DNA from: Streptomyces sp. R21
Lineage (GTDB): Bacteria > Actinomycetota > Actinomycetes > Streptomycetales > Streptomycetaceae
Length of the DNA stretch: 64,000 nucleotides
Assembly (NCBI RefSeq): GCF_041051975.1
Contig: NZ_CP163435.1
Location: 3,534,001-3,598,000, forward strand
Reading direction: 5' to 3'
Made by a program: the position numbers and the translations under genes. The notes beneath the pieces are model-generated. The model saw only the letters and a list, made by a program, of their open reading frames with translations, was not told the origin of the DNA and did not search any database. Below, one piece after another: positions 18,095 to 27,593 of the stretch; the stretch's first letter is position 1; every line of letters starts with the position of its first letter.

Positions 18095-19477
18095 ATGGGG
18101 TCGGTTCCGGCCTGGGCCCGTGTGTACGTGGCCTGCGTCGTTCTCGCCGCCATGGCCTGTCTCGTTCCGTTGCCGACGATCCGCACGCCGTGGTGGGTCG
18201 TCGTGCTGCTCGCCGCGCTCTACGCCGGCTGTGAGCAGATCCCCCGCTACCGCCCCGACGGTCGCCCCGCCCCCCTGGCCATGGGCACCTTCTTCCCCGT
18301 GCTGCTCGCCGGGGCCTTTCTGCTGCCGCCCCCGGCCGCCGCCCTCGTGCCGCTGCCGGGGGCGCTGCTCGCCCCGGTCGAGCAGCGGCCGCGCGGGCTG
18401 CGCCGGGTCTGGCGTGCGGCGCAGCTCGCCGTAGCGCTGTGGGCGGCGTCCCGGGTGCACTGGGCGCTGGGCGGCCGGGACGCGGTGGTCGAGCCGCGGT
18501 TCCCGTACGCCCTCGTGCCCGCCGGGGCCGCCGTGCTGGTGTTCTGCCTGGTGCTGACCGTGCTCGACGGCGGCATCCTGGTGCTGGCCGACCGGGTGCC
18601 CGTAGGCAGCGCGTGGCGCGGCCTGTTTCTTCGCTCCCTCGCCCCCGTGGCCGTGCACGGGCTCGCCGGGCTGATGATGGCGGTGCTGCTGCGCAGTCCG
18701 TTCGGGCCCGTCGCCGCGCTGCTCGTGCTGCTGCCGATGTACGTGTCGTGCTGGGTGTTCGCGCACTACCACCGGGAGCGCGCCGCTCACCAGGCCACCA
18801 TCCGGGCGCTCGTGCAGGCCGTCGACATCAAGGACGAGTACACCCGCGGGCACAGCGAGCGGGTCGGGCAGGCGTCCATGATGATCGCCCGTGAACTCGG
18901 TATGGACGACGAGCGCGTCGAGGTGCTGCGGTTCGCGGGGATCCTGCACGACGTCGGCAAACTCGGCGTGCCCACCCGGCTGTTGCGCAAGGACGGGCCG
19001 CTGACGCCTCAGGAGCGGCGGATCATCGAGCTGCATCCCGAGTACGGGCACGAGATGGTGCGCGGGATCGGGTTCCTGGGCGAGGCGCGGTCGGCGATCC
19101 TGCACCATCATGAGCGGCTCGACGGGAGCGGATACCCGTACGGGCTGATGGGGCGTCAGATCCCTGAGTTCGCACGGGTGGTGGCCGTGGCCGATGCCTT
19201 TGACGCCATGACGTCGACGCGGTCCTATCGACGGGCACGGGCCGTCACGGCGGCGCTGGAGGAGCTTGAGCGGTGTGCCGGTTCGCAGTTCGACCCGCAG
19301 ATGGTGGAGGCGCTGGTGCGGGCGCTCGGCCGGCACGGATGGCACCCCGCCGTCACCGCCGACGATCCATGCGGAAACGTGCCGCCGAATCCGGGCGATG
19401 CCCGGACGCCCGCCCAGGCCGTCGCCGGGCGGCGGTCCCCCGAGGACAGCGGTGCCGCAAGCCGGAGGGCCCCGTGA
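18095..19477 (+). CDS. Membrane HD-GYP-type phosphohydrolase
   Basis: The 460-residue protein has about six membrane segments in the first 225 residues and a C-terminal HD-GYP domain. The motif residues are present: VDIKDEYTRGHSERV, ILHDVGKLGVP (about 280), HPEYGHEMV and HHHERLDGSGYPYGL (about 337-350). HD-GYP enzymes usually hydrolyse cyclic-di-GMP or related signals using a two- or three-metal site; here the sensor would be the membrane part. A perfect palindrome AGGCTCCGGAGCCT lies at 18061-18074, just before the GGGGAGGGGG ribosome site, and may be an operator. The next gene, a degenerate relative, overlaps by 4 nt. Confidence 0.88.
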   Translation: MGSVPAWARVYVACVVLAAMACLVPLPTIRTPWWVVVLLAALYAGCEQIPRYRPDGRPAPLAMGTFFPVLLAGAFLLPPPAAALVPLPGALLAPVEQRPRGLRRVWRAAQLAVALWAASRVHWALGGRDAVVEPRFPYALVPAGAAVLVFCLVLTVLDGGILVLADRVPVGSAWRGLFLRSLAPVAVHGLAGLMMAVLLRSPFGPVAALLVLLPMYVSCWVFAHYHRERAAHQATIRALVQAVDIKDEYTRGHSERVGQASMMIARELGMDDERVEVLRFAGILHDVGKLGVPTRLLRKDGPLTPQERRIIELHPEYGHEMVRGIGFLGEARSAILHHHERLDGSGYPYGLMGRQIPEFARVVAVADAFDAMTSTRSYRRARAVTAALEELERCAGSQFDPQMVEALVRALGRHGWHPAVTADDPCGNVPPNPGDARTPAQAVAGRRSPEDSGAASRRAP

Positions 19478-20718
19478 ACCCCGCTCGCCGGCCCCTCACC
19501 CTCACCCTCGTGCACGGCTGCGCCACCCTCCTCGCCCTCGTCTCGCTCGCCGCGACCCTCTGGAACGGGGTGGACGAACGCGGCACCGCCCTCGCCTTCG
19601 GACTGCTCATCGCCCTCGGGGAACTCGCCCGGTCGACCGGCGCCGAACGGGAGTCCGCGCCCCTCGGCACCGCCGGGGCCCTCGCGTACGCGCTGCTCGG
19701 GGAGGACGCCGGCAACGCCACGCACCACGGGGTTCTCCAGGTCGTCGCCGTGGTCGTCGCGGCCACGCTCGCCGGCTGCGTGCCGCATGTCGCGCGCGGG
19801 CAGGGGCCGTCGCTCGACCAGCTGGCCCGGCGGCTGCTGACCGTCGGCTTCACCGCCGTCTGCTTCCAACCCCTCTACAACCAGGGGAGGCTGCACGGCT
19901 GGGACGGGGCGGCGTACGCCGTGCTGCTCGTCGCCCTGCTGGCGCTCACCGCGCTCTGCGAGGCCGTACTGGCCGCCGTCATGGCACACTCCCGCACCCG
20001 GTGGCCCTTCGGCCCGCTGCTCCGCGACGAGCTGCGGGCCATGCTCGGCATCGGGTCCGCCGTGTGCGCGACCGGGGCCGTGATGGCGCTCGCCGTCGCC
20101 GTGGTCGGGCTCTGGGCGCTGCCCGTCTTCTCGCTGCCCCTGCTGCTCACCCAGCTCTCCTTCCGGCGGTACGCGGAGGTGCGGACCACCTATCGGCAGA
20201 CGATCGCCTCGCTGGCGCGCGCCACCGAGATCGCCGGGTACACCCCCGCCGGGCACGCGCGGCGGGTGGCAACGCTCTGCCGGGCGGTCGGCCGCGAGCT
20301 GGGCCTGTCAGAGCCGGACCTGACCGTGCTGGAGTACGCGGCCCTGATGCACGACATCGGGCAGCTCTCGCTCCTGGACCCCGTGCCCGCCGGGGCCACC
20401 GCGGTGCTGCCCGCCGAGGAGCAGCGGCGCATCGCCCTGCTCGGCGGCGCCGTCGTACGCCAGACCGGAGTGGACACCGAGGTCGCGGTGGTCGTGGAAC
20501 GGCAGGCCGACCCCTACCGGGAGCAGCCGGTCAGTGCCAGGATCGTCCGGGCGGTGAACGCATACGAGGAGCTGGCCAGGGAAGCAGGGCCCGGAGGCCC
20601 CCTCACCGCCCTGGAGAAGCTTCGGCTGGGCACCGCCCACGACTATCAGCCCGAGGTCGTGGAGTCGCTGGCCAGGGTGCTGTTGCGGGGTGGCCTGACT
20701 CTGCCCCAGGCTGGGTAA
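19474..20718 (+). CDS. Membrane protein with degenerate HD-GYP domain
   Basis: A 414-residue paralogue of the preceding gene: about six to eight membrane segments to residue 235, then an HD-like domain. MHDIGQLSLLD keeps the HD pair (about 291), but the position expected to read HERxDGxGYP is VERQADPYREQPV, so the GYP signature and several metal ligands are gone. It is probably catalytically weak or inactive and may act as a partner or ligand sensor for the upstream enzyme (inference). The start is GTG 19474, overlapping the upstream stop as GTGA, which implies fixed co-expression. Confidence 0.8.
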   Translation: MNPARRPLTLTLVHGCATLLALVSLAATLWNGVDERGTALAFGLLIALGELARSTGAERESAPLGTAGALAYALLGEDAGNATHHGVLQVVAVVVAATLAGCVPHVARGQGPSLDQLARRLLTVGFTAVCFQPLYNQGRLHGWDGAAYAVLLVALLALTALCEAVLAAVMAHSRTRWPFGPLLRDELRAMLGIGSAVCATGAVMALAVAVVGLWALPVFSLPLLLTQLSFRRYAEVRTTYRQTIASLARATEIAGYTPAGHARRVATLCRAVGRELGLSEPDLTVLEYAALMHDIGQLSLLDPVPAGATAVLPAEEQRRIALLGGAVVRQTGVDTEVAVVVERQADPYREQPVSARIVRAVNAYEELAREAGPGGPLTALEKLRLGTAHDYQPEVVESLARVLLRGGLTLPQAG

Positions 20719-20823
20719 CCCATGGGTAATGAGCGCCCCTCCGACCGTCCATGGTTGGATGCGAGAGAGAGGGTGTCCGGGGGCACAGGCCAGCCCACAG
20801 AACGGAACTGGCAGGCGGGAATC

Positions 20824-21804
20824 GTGAGGATCTTCGGCAAGGGACGGCACCGGCCCTCCGCCTCATGGCGGCAGGCCACCGACCGGGCGTTCACGCTCAT
20901 CGGCGACGGCCGGTACGAGGACGCGGGAGCGCTGCTGACGCGTGCCGCGGACCTGGAGCCCTGGCTGTCCGAGTCCTGGTTCAATCTCGCCCTGCTGCAC
21001 AAGTTCCGGCACGACTGGGAGCAGGCGCGGGCCGCCGGTCTCAGAGCCGTCGCGCTCCTCGACCGTGAGACGGGCGCCCCCGACTGGTGGAACGTGGGCA
21101 TCGCGGCCACCGCCCTGCAGGACTGGCCGCTGGCACGGCGTGCCTGGCAGGCGTACGGGCTGCGGGTGCCGGGCGGCGCCGCCGTCTCCGGCGAGCCCGT
21201 CGGCATGGACCTCGGCAGCGCGGCCGTACGGCTGTCGCCCGAGGGTGAGGCCGAGGTCGTCTGGGGCCGCCGCCTGGACCCCGCGCGGATCGAGGTGCTC
21301 TCCATTCCGCTGCCGTCCTCGGGGCGGCGCTGGGGCGAGGTCGTCCTGCACGACGGGGTCCCGCACGGCGAGCGGACGACGGCCGCCGGGAACGCGTACC
21401 CCGTCTTCGACGAGATCGAGCTGTGGGCGCCCTCGCCGGTGCCGACCTGGGTGGTCCTCCTGGAGGCGGCCACCGAGGACGACCGGGACGCGCTGGAGCA
21501 GCTCGCGGCCGACGCCGGCTTCGCCGCCGAGGACTGGTCGTCGTCCGTACGGCTGCTGTGCCGGATGTGCTCCGAGTCCCGGATGCCGTCCGACGAGGGC
21601 GACGGCGAGCACCTCGACCCGCACGACCACAGCGAACCGGGCCACCCGGGGCCGCTCGGCCATCGCACCGACGGGCAGCTGTGGGTGCCGGAGCGGGAGT
21701 GCGGGGTGGCCGCGCCTGCCGGGCTGGTGCGGGGGTTGCTGGACGGGTGGGTCGCCGACAGCCCTGATTCCCGGGACTGGCGGGACCTCGAAGAGGTCTG
21801 TTAG
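20824..21804 (+). CDS. TPR-containing conserved hypothetical protein
   Basis: The product (326 residues from GTG 20824, VRIFGKGRHRPSASWRQ...) has two or three TPR-like helices in residues 15-110 (AFTLIGDGRYEDAGALLTRA, SWFNLALLHKFRHDWEQA) and an unassigned C-terminal domain. CRMC (CRMCSES) and a His/Asp-rich loop (HLDPHDHSEPGHPG) in that domain suggest a metal site. An upstream in-frame ATG at 20722 is possible but lacks a ribosome site. It follows the HD pair by about 100 nt and may belong to that transcript. No reaction can be named. Confidence 0.72.
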   Translation: MRIFGKGRHRPSASWRQATDRAFTLIGDGRYEDAGALLTRAADLEPWLSESWFNLALLHKFRHDWEQARAAGLRAVALLDRETGAPDWWNVGIAATALQDWPLARRAWQAYGLRVPGGAAVSGEPVGMDLGSAAVRLSPEGEAEVVWGRRLDPARIEVLSIPLPSSGRRWGEVVLHDGVPHGERTTAAGNAYPVFDEIELWAPSPVPTWVVLLEAATEDDRDALEQLAADAGFAAEDWSSSVRLLCRMCSESRMPSDEGDGEHLDPHDHSEPGHPGPLGHRTDGQLWVPERECGVAAPAGLVRGLLDGWVADSPDSRDWRDLEEVC

Positions 21805-21880
21805 CGCAGAGGTCTGCTGAGCGCCCCTTTAGGCTGTACTCGCAGAATCTCTACAGGTCGCAGGAAGGCGTACGTCGGTC

Positions 21881-22531
21881 ATGGCGCAGCAGGACACTGA
21901 GCAGCAGCACCCAGGGGTGCTCCCCGTGGACGACGAGGGCTTCGTCATCGACACCGAGGACTGCGAGGAGCGCGAGGCGGCCTACCGCGAGCGCGGCACC
22001 TCGCGGCCCATCACGGTCGTGGGGAACCCGGTGCTGCACAAGGAGTGCAAGGACGTCACCGAGTTCGGCGACGAGCTGGCGGCGCTGGTCGACGACATGT
22101 TCGCGAGCCAGCACACCGCGGAGGGCGTGGGCCTGGCCGCCAACCAGATCGGCGTCGACCTCAAGGTCTTCGTGTACGACTGCCCGGACGACGAGGGCAA
22201 GCGGCACACCGGCGTGGTCTGCAACCCCGTGCTGCGCGAACTGCCCGCCGACCAGCGTCACTTGGACGAGAGCAACGAGGGCTGCCTCTCCGTGCCGACG
22301 GCGTACGCGCCGCTGGCCCGCCCCGACTACGCCGAGGTCACCGGGCAGGACGAGAAGGGCAACCCGATCAAGGTGCGGGGCACCGGCTACTTCGCGCGCT
22401 GCCTCCAGCACGAGACGGACCACCTCTACGGGTACCTGTACATCGACCGGCTCTCCAAGCGCGAACGCAAGGACGCGCTGCGGCAGATGGCCGAGAACGA
22501 GCCCCGCTACCCGATCGTGGCGAACGACTGA
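21881..22531 (+). CDS. def: Peptide deformylase
   Basis: Deformylase removes the N-formyl group from nascent proteins. The 216-residue product has all three motifs: [10 protein letters not shown] (83-91), EGCLSVP with metal-ligand Cys135, and QHETDHL with His177, Glu178 and His181. An acidic extension of about 40 residues precedes the catalytic domain. CAGGAAGG is the ribosome site before ATG 21881. Bacteria often carry several def genes; this one is separate from fmt. Confidence 0.93.
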   Translation: MAQQDTEQQHPGVLPVDDEGFVIDTEDCEEREAAYRERGTSRPITVVGNPVLHKECKDVTEFGDELAALVDDMFASQHTAEGVGLAANQIGVDLKVFVYDCPDDEGKRHTGVVCNPVLRELPADQRHLDESNEGCLSVPTAYAPLARPDYAEVTGQDEKGNPIKVRGTGYFARCLQHETDHLYGYLYIDRLSKRERKDALRQMAENEPRYPIVAND

Positions 22532-22753
22532 GACGTCGACTGAGACGTCGCCACGAACGACTGGGACGCATATATGCAGTTGAGGCCCGCGATCATTCGT
22601 GGGCCCGGACGGACGGCGGCTGGCCGGGAACCCCCTGACCAGGCGCCGTTCGTGTGTGCGTCGCACGTTCGATCCCATGTGCTCCTCTTTTGATCCATAT
22701 TCAGTCACACAAGGGGAGATTCTCGGCACCTTGGGGTAGTGAGTGAAGCAAAT

Positions 22754-22768
22754 CCGTTCCCAGAACGG
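22754..22768. promoter_or_regulatory. Palindrome in the leader of the terpene operon
   Basis: CCGTTC, CCA, GAACGG is a perfect inverted repeat about 100 bp before the synthase start, a candidate operator. The 339-bp gap 22532-22870 also contains the palindrome GCATATATGC (22568-22577). Otherwise it shows no gene; an in-frame ATG-less extension of the synthase frame runs through it. Confidence 0.35.
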
Positions 22769-22870
22769 TCAGTTGTGGTGCTGAATGGGAAGTGCGGGGA
22801 TACGCAACGGCGCACGCCCGGCACGGCGGGAGGGGCGCAGCGCCAACTGGCGGCTGAGAGGGGTTTGTTC

Positions 22871-23956
22871 GTGCATGCTTTCTCACACGGCACTTCATCG
22901 ACACCGACTGCGGTCGCGGTTCCACCGGCGCTCTCTCTCCCGGTGATCGAAGCTGCGTTTCCCCGGCAACTGCATCCCTATTGGCCCAGGCTCCAGGAGA
23001 AGACCAGGACCTGGCTCCTCGAAAAACGGCTCATGCCGGCCGACAAGGTCGAGGAATATGCCGATGGACTTTGCTACACGGACCTCATGGCGGGCTACTA
23101 CATAGGTGCCCCCGACGAGGTCATGCAGGCGATAGCGGACTACAGCGCGTGGTTCTTCGTCTGGGACGACCGCCACGACCGCGACGTCATCCACGGCCGG
23201 CCGGCCGCCTGGCGGAGGCTCAGGTTCCAGCTGCACTCGGCCCTCGACTCCCCCCGGGATCACCTGCACCACCGGGATCCGCTGGTCGCGGGGTTCGCCG
23301 ACAGCATGGTGCGGTTGTACTCGTTCCTCAGCAAGAAGTGGAACGTCCGGTTCGCGGGTCACTTCCATGCGGTGATCGAGGCGTACGACCAGGAATTCCA
23401 GAACCGTACGTCCGGCACCGTCCCCTCAGTAGCGGATTACCTCGAACTCCGGCGGCTCACCTTCGCGCACTGGATCTGGACCGATCTTCTGGAGCCGAGC
23501 GCGGGACGCGAAATGCCCAGCGCGGTGCGGAATCACCCGGCATATCGCCGGTCGGCACTGCTGAGCCAGGAATTCGCCGCCTGGTACAACGATCTGTGCT
23601 CGCTTCCCAAGGAAATCGCGGGAGATGAAGTCCACAATCTCGGAATCAGTCTCATCCAACACGAAGGGCTGACGCTCGAAGAAGCGATCGCAGAAGTAAG
23701 GCGACGCGTCGAGGAATGCATTCTCGAATTCCTGGCCGCCGAAAAGGAAGCGGTGCGGTTCGCCGACAGTCTCGCGGACGGCACCGTGGCGGGCAAGGAA
23801 TTGAGCGTCGCCGTGAAAGCGTGCCTCGGCAATATGCGGAACTGGTTCAGTTCCGTCTACTGGTTCCACCACGAGTCCGGCCGGTACATGGTCGACAGCT
23901 GGGACGACCGGTCCACGCCCCCGTACGTCAACAACGAAGCGGCAGGTGAGAAATGA
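22871..23956 (+). CDS. cyc1: Epi-isozizaene synthase (class I sesquiterpene cyclase)
   Basis: This enzyme cyclises farnesyl diphosphate to (+)-epi-isozizaene, the first step to the antibiotic albaflavenone. From GTG 22871 it has 361 residues, the exact length of the S. coelicolor enzyme (SCO5222). The Mg2+-binding motifs fall at the same numbers: Asp-rich D99DRHD103 and the NSE triad Asn240, Ser244, Glu248 in NDLCSLPKE. The GTG is chosen for this length match and the GAGAGGGG ribosome site 6 nt upstream; an ORF start at 22739 would add an unconserved 44 residues. The P450 gene overlaps its stop by 4 nt. Confidence 0.95.
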   Translation: MHAFSHGTSSTPTAVAVPPALSLPVIEAAFPRQLHPYWPRLQEKTRTWLLEKRLMPADKVEEYADGLCYTDLMAGYYIGAPDEVMQAIADYSAWFFVWDDRHDRDVIHGRPAAWRRLRFQLHSALDSPRDHLHHRDPLVAGFADSMVRLYSFLSKKWNVRFAGHFHAVIEAYDQEFQNRTSGTVPSVADYLELRRLTFAHWIWTDLLEPSAGREMPSAVRNHPAYRRSALLSQEFAAWYNDLCSLPKEIAGDEVHNLGISLIQHEGLTLEEAIAEVRRRVEECILEFLAAEKEAVRFADSLADGTVAGKELSVAVKACLGNMRNWFSSVYWFHHESGRYMVDSWDDRSTPPYVNNEAAGEK

Positions 23957-25353
23957 CCGTCGAGTCTGTGAAGCCCGGGTCTGTGAAGTCCGAGTCTGTG
24001 AAGCCGGAAGCCCGTCCGGCTCCGGAGCACCGCGAACCGCCCCTCGCGGGCGGCGGTGTCCCGGTCCTCGGCCACGGCTGGAAGCTGGTCCGCGACCCGC
24101 TGGCCTTCATGGCCCGGCTGCGCGACCACGGCGACGTCGTACGGCTCAGGCTCGGCCCGAAGACGGTGTACGCCGTCACCGCGCCGGCCCTCACCGGGGC
24201 GCTCGCGCTGAGCCCCGACTTCAAGATCGACGGGCCGCTCTGGGAGTCCCTTGAAGGCCTGCTCGGCAAGGAGGGAGTGGCGACCGCCAACGGGCCGACG
24301 CACCGCCGCCAACGGCGCACCATCCAGCCCGCGTTCCGGCTCGACGCCATCCCCGCGTACGGGTCGATCATGGAGGAGGAGGCGCGCGCGCTCGCCGACC
24401 GCTGGGAGGGCGGGGCGGTCGTCGACTGCACGGCGGAGTCGTTCCGCGTCGCCGTGCGCATCGCGGCCCGCTGCCTGCTGCGCGGCGACTTCATGGACGA
24501 GCGCGCCGAGCGTCTGTGCATCGCCCTCGCCACCGTGTTCCGCGGTATGTACCGGCGCATGGTCGTCCCGGCCGGACCGCTCTATCGGCTGCCGCTCCCG
24601 GCCAACCGCAAATTCAACCGGGCACTGGCCGATTTGCATCTCCTGGTCGACGAGATCATCGCCGAGCGGCGCGCATCTGGTCAAAAGCCGGACGATTTGC
24701 TGACCGCCTTGCTGGAAGCGAAGGACGGGAATGGCGATCCCATAGGGGAGCAGGAGATCCACGACCAGGTCGTCGCGATACTCACCCCCGGCAGTGAAAC
24801 TGTCGCGTCCACGATCATGTGGCTCCTCCAGGTCCTCGCCGAACACCCGGAACACGCGGAGCGGGTGCGCGCGGAGGTCGAATCCGTCGCTGGTGACCGA
24901 CCTGTCGCATTCGGTGACGTCAGGCAGCTGTCCCACACGAACAATGTCGTCGTCGAGGCGATGCGGCTGCGCCCCGCCGTATGGATATTGACGCGACGGT
25001 CGGTGACCGAAACCGAACTCGGCGGCTATCGCATTCCGGCCGGGGCCGACATCGTGTACAGCCCGTACGCGATACAGCGCGATCCGCGGTCGTACGCGGG
25101 GAATTTGCAGTTCGACCCCGACCGGTGGCTGCCCGAGCGCGCCAAGGAGGTGCCGAAGTACGCGATGAGTCCGTTCAGCGTGGGCAACCGGAAGTGCCCG
25201 AGCGACCATTTCTCGATGGCCCAACTGACCCTCATCACAGCCACGTTGGCGTCGAGGTGGCGGTTCGAGCAGGTGTCCGGATCGAACGACGGGACGCGGG
25301 TCGGCATCACGCTGCGTCCGCACCGGCTGCTGCTGAAAGCCGTACCCCGCTGA
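23953..25353 (+). CDS. cyp170A1: Cytochrome P450 CYP170A-type (albaflavenone synthase)
   Basis: The 466-residue P450 oxidises epi-isozizaene in two steps, through albaflavenols, to albaflavenone. The haem-ligand cysteine is in [14 protein letters not shown]; the I-helix region [13 protein letters not shown] has the usual Thr; the ExxR-like segment is EAMRLRP. S. coelicolor CYP170A1 also has a second, farnesene synthase activity, with a DDxxD-like element in the region corresponding to [14 protein letters not shown] here. Whether this one moonlights is unknown. The N terminus ([14 protein letters not shown]) is a short unusual repeat. ATG 23953 overlaps the synthase stop (ATGA), forming a two-gene operon. 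Confidence 0.93.
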   Translation: MTVESVKPGSVKSESVKPEARPAPEHREPPLAGGGVPVLGHGWKLVRDPLAFMARLRDHGDVVRLRLGPKTVYAVTAPALTGALALSPDFKIDGPLWESLEGLLGKEGVATANGPTHRRQRRTIQPAFRLDAIPAYGSIMEEEARALADRWEGGAVVDCTAESFRVAVRIAARCLLRGDFMDERAERLCIALATVFRGMYRRMVVPAGPLYRLPLPANRKFNRALADLHLLVDEIIAERRASGQKPDDLLTALLEAKDGNGDPIGEQEIHDQVVAILTPGSETVASTIMWLLQVLAEHPEHAERVRAEVESVAGDRPVAFGDVRQLSHTNNVVVEAMRLRPAVWILTRRSVTETELGGYRIPAGADIVYSPYAIQRDPRSYAGNLQFDPDRWLPERAKEVPKYAMSPFSVGNRKCPSDHFSMAQLTLITATLASRWRFEQVSGSNDGTRVGITLRPHRLLLKAVPR

Positions 25354-25360
25354 CCGCGGG

Positions 25361-25399
25361 GCGCACGTTCAGGCGGCCTGCGGGCCCCTGAACGTGCGC
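25361..25399. terminator. Hairpin between cyp170A1 and nrdS
   Basis: GCGCACGTTCAGG (25361-25373) is the exact inverse of 25387-25399, with an inner GC-rich loop that can itself pair. It lies at the 15-bp convergent junction and extends into the last codons of nrdS. It can stop both transcripts. Confidence 0.75.
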
Positions 25400-26331
25400 C
25401 GGTACGCCTGCGGGGTCGTGCCCAGCGCCCGGACGAACTGGTGGCGCAGCGCGGCCGCGTTGCCGAACCCCGTGCGTCCCGCGATCGCGTCCATCGTCTC
25501 GTCCGTCGCCTCCAGCAACTGCTGGGCCAGCAGCACCCGTTGGCGCAGGATCCAGCGGTACGGAGTGGTCCCGGTCTCCTGCTGGAAACGCCGGGCGAAG
25601 GTGCGCGGCGACATCAGGGCGCGGGCCGCGAGCTGCTCGACGGTCACCTCCTCGTTGAGGTGGCGCTCCATCCAGACGAGCACCTCGCCGACCGTGTCGC
25701 AGGGGGCGGCCGGCAGCGGGCGCTCGATGTACTGGGCCTGCCCGCCGTCGCGGTGCGGGGGCACCACCATGCGGCGCGCGATGGCGTTGGCGACCTCCGG
25801 ACCCTGTTCCTTGCGGACGAGGTGGAGGCAGGCGTCGATCCCGGCGGCGGTGCCGGCCGAGGTGATGATCGGGTCCTCGTCGACGTACAGCACGTCGGGC
25901 TCGACGACCGCCCGCGGGTACTGCCGGGCGAGGTCGTCCGCGTGCATCCAGTGCACCGCGCAGTGCCGCCCGTCCAGGAGCCCGGCCGCGCCCAGCACGA
26001 AGACACCGGAGCAGACGCTGAGGAGCCGGGCTCCGCGGTCGACCGCGCGGCGCAGGGCGTCGAGCAGTTCGGGCGGGAAGTCGCGGACGGCGTAGGAGCG
26101 CCCGGCCGGTACGGCGATCAGGTCGGCGGTGTCCAGGCGCTCCAGGCCGTGCTCCACCTGCAGCGAGAACCCGGCGTACGACCGCAGGGTCGGCCCCTCG
26201 GCCGAGGCGACCGCGAAGTCGTACACCGGCAGGCCCTCGTCGCTGCGGTCGGTGCCGAACACCTCGCACAGGACGCCGAGTTCGAAGGGCTCGACGCCGT
26301 CGAGGAGGACTGCGGCCACGTTCTTCAGCAT
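25369..26331 (-). CDS. nrdS: AraC/GlxA-type regulator NrdS of the nrdABS operon
   Basis: A 320-residue regulator with an N-terminal DJ-1/PfpI-like domain (residues 1-165, with the nucleophile-like Cys107 in SVCSGVFVLG) and a C-terminal AraC double helix-turn-helix (about 220-315; VEQLAARALMSPRTFARRFQ). The gene third in the S. coelicolor nrdABS transcript encodes such a protein; here it also follows nrdB on the same strand, 242 bp downstream. Its ligand and targets are unknown. The wide gap suggests it may also have its own promoter. ATG 26331 is the start of the conserved domain. Confidence 0.85.
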   Translation of the reverse strand: MLKNVAAVLLDGVEPFELGVLCEVFGTDRSDEGLPVYDFAVASAEGPTLRSYAGFSLQVEHGLERLDTADLIAVPAGRSYAVRDFPPELLDALRRAVDRGARLLSVCSGVFVLGAAGLLDGRHCAVHWMHADDLARQYPRAVVEPDVLYVDEDPIITSAGTAAGIDACLHLVRKEQGPEVANAIARRMVVPPHRDGGQAQYIERPLPAAPCDTVGEVLVWMERHLNEEVTVEQLAARALMSPRTFARRFQQETGTTPYRWILRQRVLLAQQLLEATDETMDAIAGRTGFGNAAALRHQFVRALGTTPQAYRRTFRGPQAA

Positions 26332-26418
26332 GCGTCCAGTGTGCCTCGAACGTGGCAGTAATTCGAGGGTTCCCGGCGGTCCTGCCACTGACGGTAAGGA
26401 GTGAACGGTACGAGACTG

Positions 26419-26661
26419 ATGTCCATGGATACACGCATGGAAGCCCTCATCGGAATGCTGACCGTCCTCGGGATCCTCGTCCTCCTCGTCCTCCCGTCAC
26501 TGATCGGCGTCGCGCGCGACCGGCGCGTGGACCGTCAGATCAGGGAGGCCGAGGAGCGGCGGGCCGGCGAGGATCAGAAGTCCTCGTCGAGGTCGACGCT
26601 GCCCTCCACCGCGACCTGGTACGCCGAAGGTCGTCGCTCGAAGAAGTTGGTCAGTTCCTGA
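26419..26661 (+). CDS. Possible small membrane protein antisense to the nrdB end
   Basis: An 80-residue frame (MSMDTRMEALIGML...) has one strong membrane segment (VLGILVLLVLPSLIGV) followed by a basic, helical tail (ARDRRVDRQIREAEERRAG), an arrangement that looks designed. However, the last 88 nt lie antisense to conserved nrdB codons, and no ribosome site has good spacing (AAGGAG is at 26396-26401). It may be a real small protein, or chance coding on the reverse strand. Confidence is low. Confidence 0.4.
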   Translation: MSMDTRMEALIGMLTVLGILVLLVLPSLIGVARDRRVDRQIREAEERRAGEDQKSSSRSTLPSTATWYAEGRRSKKLVSS

Positions 26662-27593
26662 ACCCCCTGGAGCTCCATGAAGGAGAAGGGGTTCTCGGAG
26701 CCGTACACCGGGGCGAAGCCGAGACGCTGGAGACGCTGGTCGGCGACGCACTCCAGGTACTGCCGCATCGAGTCGGTGTTCATCCCCGGGAGGCCGTCAC
26801 CGCACAGGTCGCGCGCGAACTGCAGCTCGGCCTCGACGGCCTCCCGCAGCATGTCGGTGACCTCCTGCTGGAGCCGGTCGTCGAAGAGCTCCGGCTCCTC
26901 CTTGCGGACGGTGTCGACGACCTCGAACGCGAAGGACATGTGCATCGTCTCGTCGCGGAACACCCAGTTGGTGCCCGTGGCGAGACCGTGCAGCAGACCC
27001 CGGCTGCGGAACCAGTAGACGTACGCGAAGGCGCCGTAGAAGAACAGGCCCTCGATGCACGCGGCGAAGCAGATCAGGTTCAGCAGGAAGCGGCGGCGGT
27101 CGGCCTGCGTCTGCAGGCTGTCCAGCTTCTCGACCTCGTTGATCCACTTGAAGCAGAACTCGGCCTTCTCACGGATGGACGGGATGTTCTCGACCGCGTC
27201 GAAGGCGGCCGCCCTGTCCTCCGGATTGGGCAGATAGGTGTCGAGCAGCGTCAGATAGAACTGGACGTGCACGGCCTCCTCGAAGAGCTGACGGCTCAGG
27301 TACAGCCGCGCCTCGGGGGAGTTGATGTGCTTGTACAGCGTCAGCACCAGGTTGTTCGCGACGATCGAGTCGCCCGTCGCGAAGAACGCGACCAGCCGGC
27401 CGATCATGTGCTGCTCGCCCTCGGACAGCTTCGCCAGGTCGGCGACGTCCGAGTGGAGGTCGACCTCCTCCACCGTCCAGGTGTTCTTGATCGCGTCCCG
27501 GTAGCGCTCGTAGAAGTCGGGGTAGCGCATGGGACGCAGGGTCAGCTCGAAGCCCGGGTCGAGGAGGTTCTTCTCGGTGTTCGGGGTCGTCAT
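26574..27593 (-). CDS. nrdB: Class Ia ribonucleotide reductase small subunit NrdB
   Basis: NrdB holds the di-iron/tyrosyl radical for aerobic reduction of ribonucleotides. The 339-residue product has the ferritin-like ligand motifs EEAVHVQFY, FRDETMHMSF and the long helices between (WTVEEVDLHSD, LICFAACIEGLFFYGAFAYVYW). The extreme C terminus (SVDLDEDF) is the NrdA-binding tail. Its ATG shares one base with the nrdA stop (TAATG), so the two are translated together. Confidence 0.95.
   Translation of the reverse strand: MTTPNTEKNLLDPGFELTLRPMRYPDFYERYRDAIKNTWTVEEVDLHSDVADLAKLSEGEQHMIGRLVAFFATGDSIVANNLVLTLYKHINSPEARLYLSRQLFEEAVHVQFYLTLLDTYLPNPEDRAAAFDAVENIPSIREKAEFCFKWINEVEKLDSLQTQADRRRFLLNLICFAACIEGLFFYGAFAYVYWFRSRGLLHGLATGTNWVFRDETMHMSFAFEVVDTVRKEEPELFDDRLQQEVTDMLREAVEAELQFARDLCGDGLPGMNTDSMRQYLECVADQRLQRLGFAPVYGSENPFSFMELQGVQELTNFFERRPSAYQVAVEGSVDLDEDF

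Noticed and set aside
22739-22870. Extended N terminus of the terpene synthase
   Set aside because: The extra 44 residues are not present in the S. coelicolor enzyme, while GTG 22871 gives the identical 361-residue length with a proper ribosome site.
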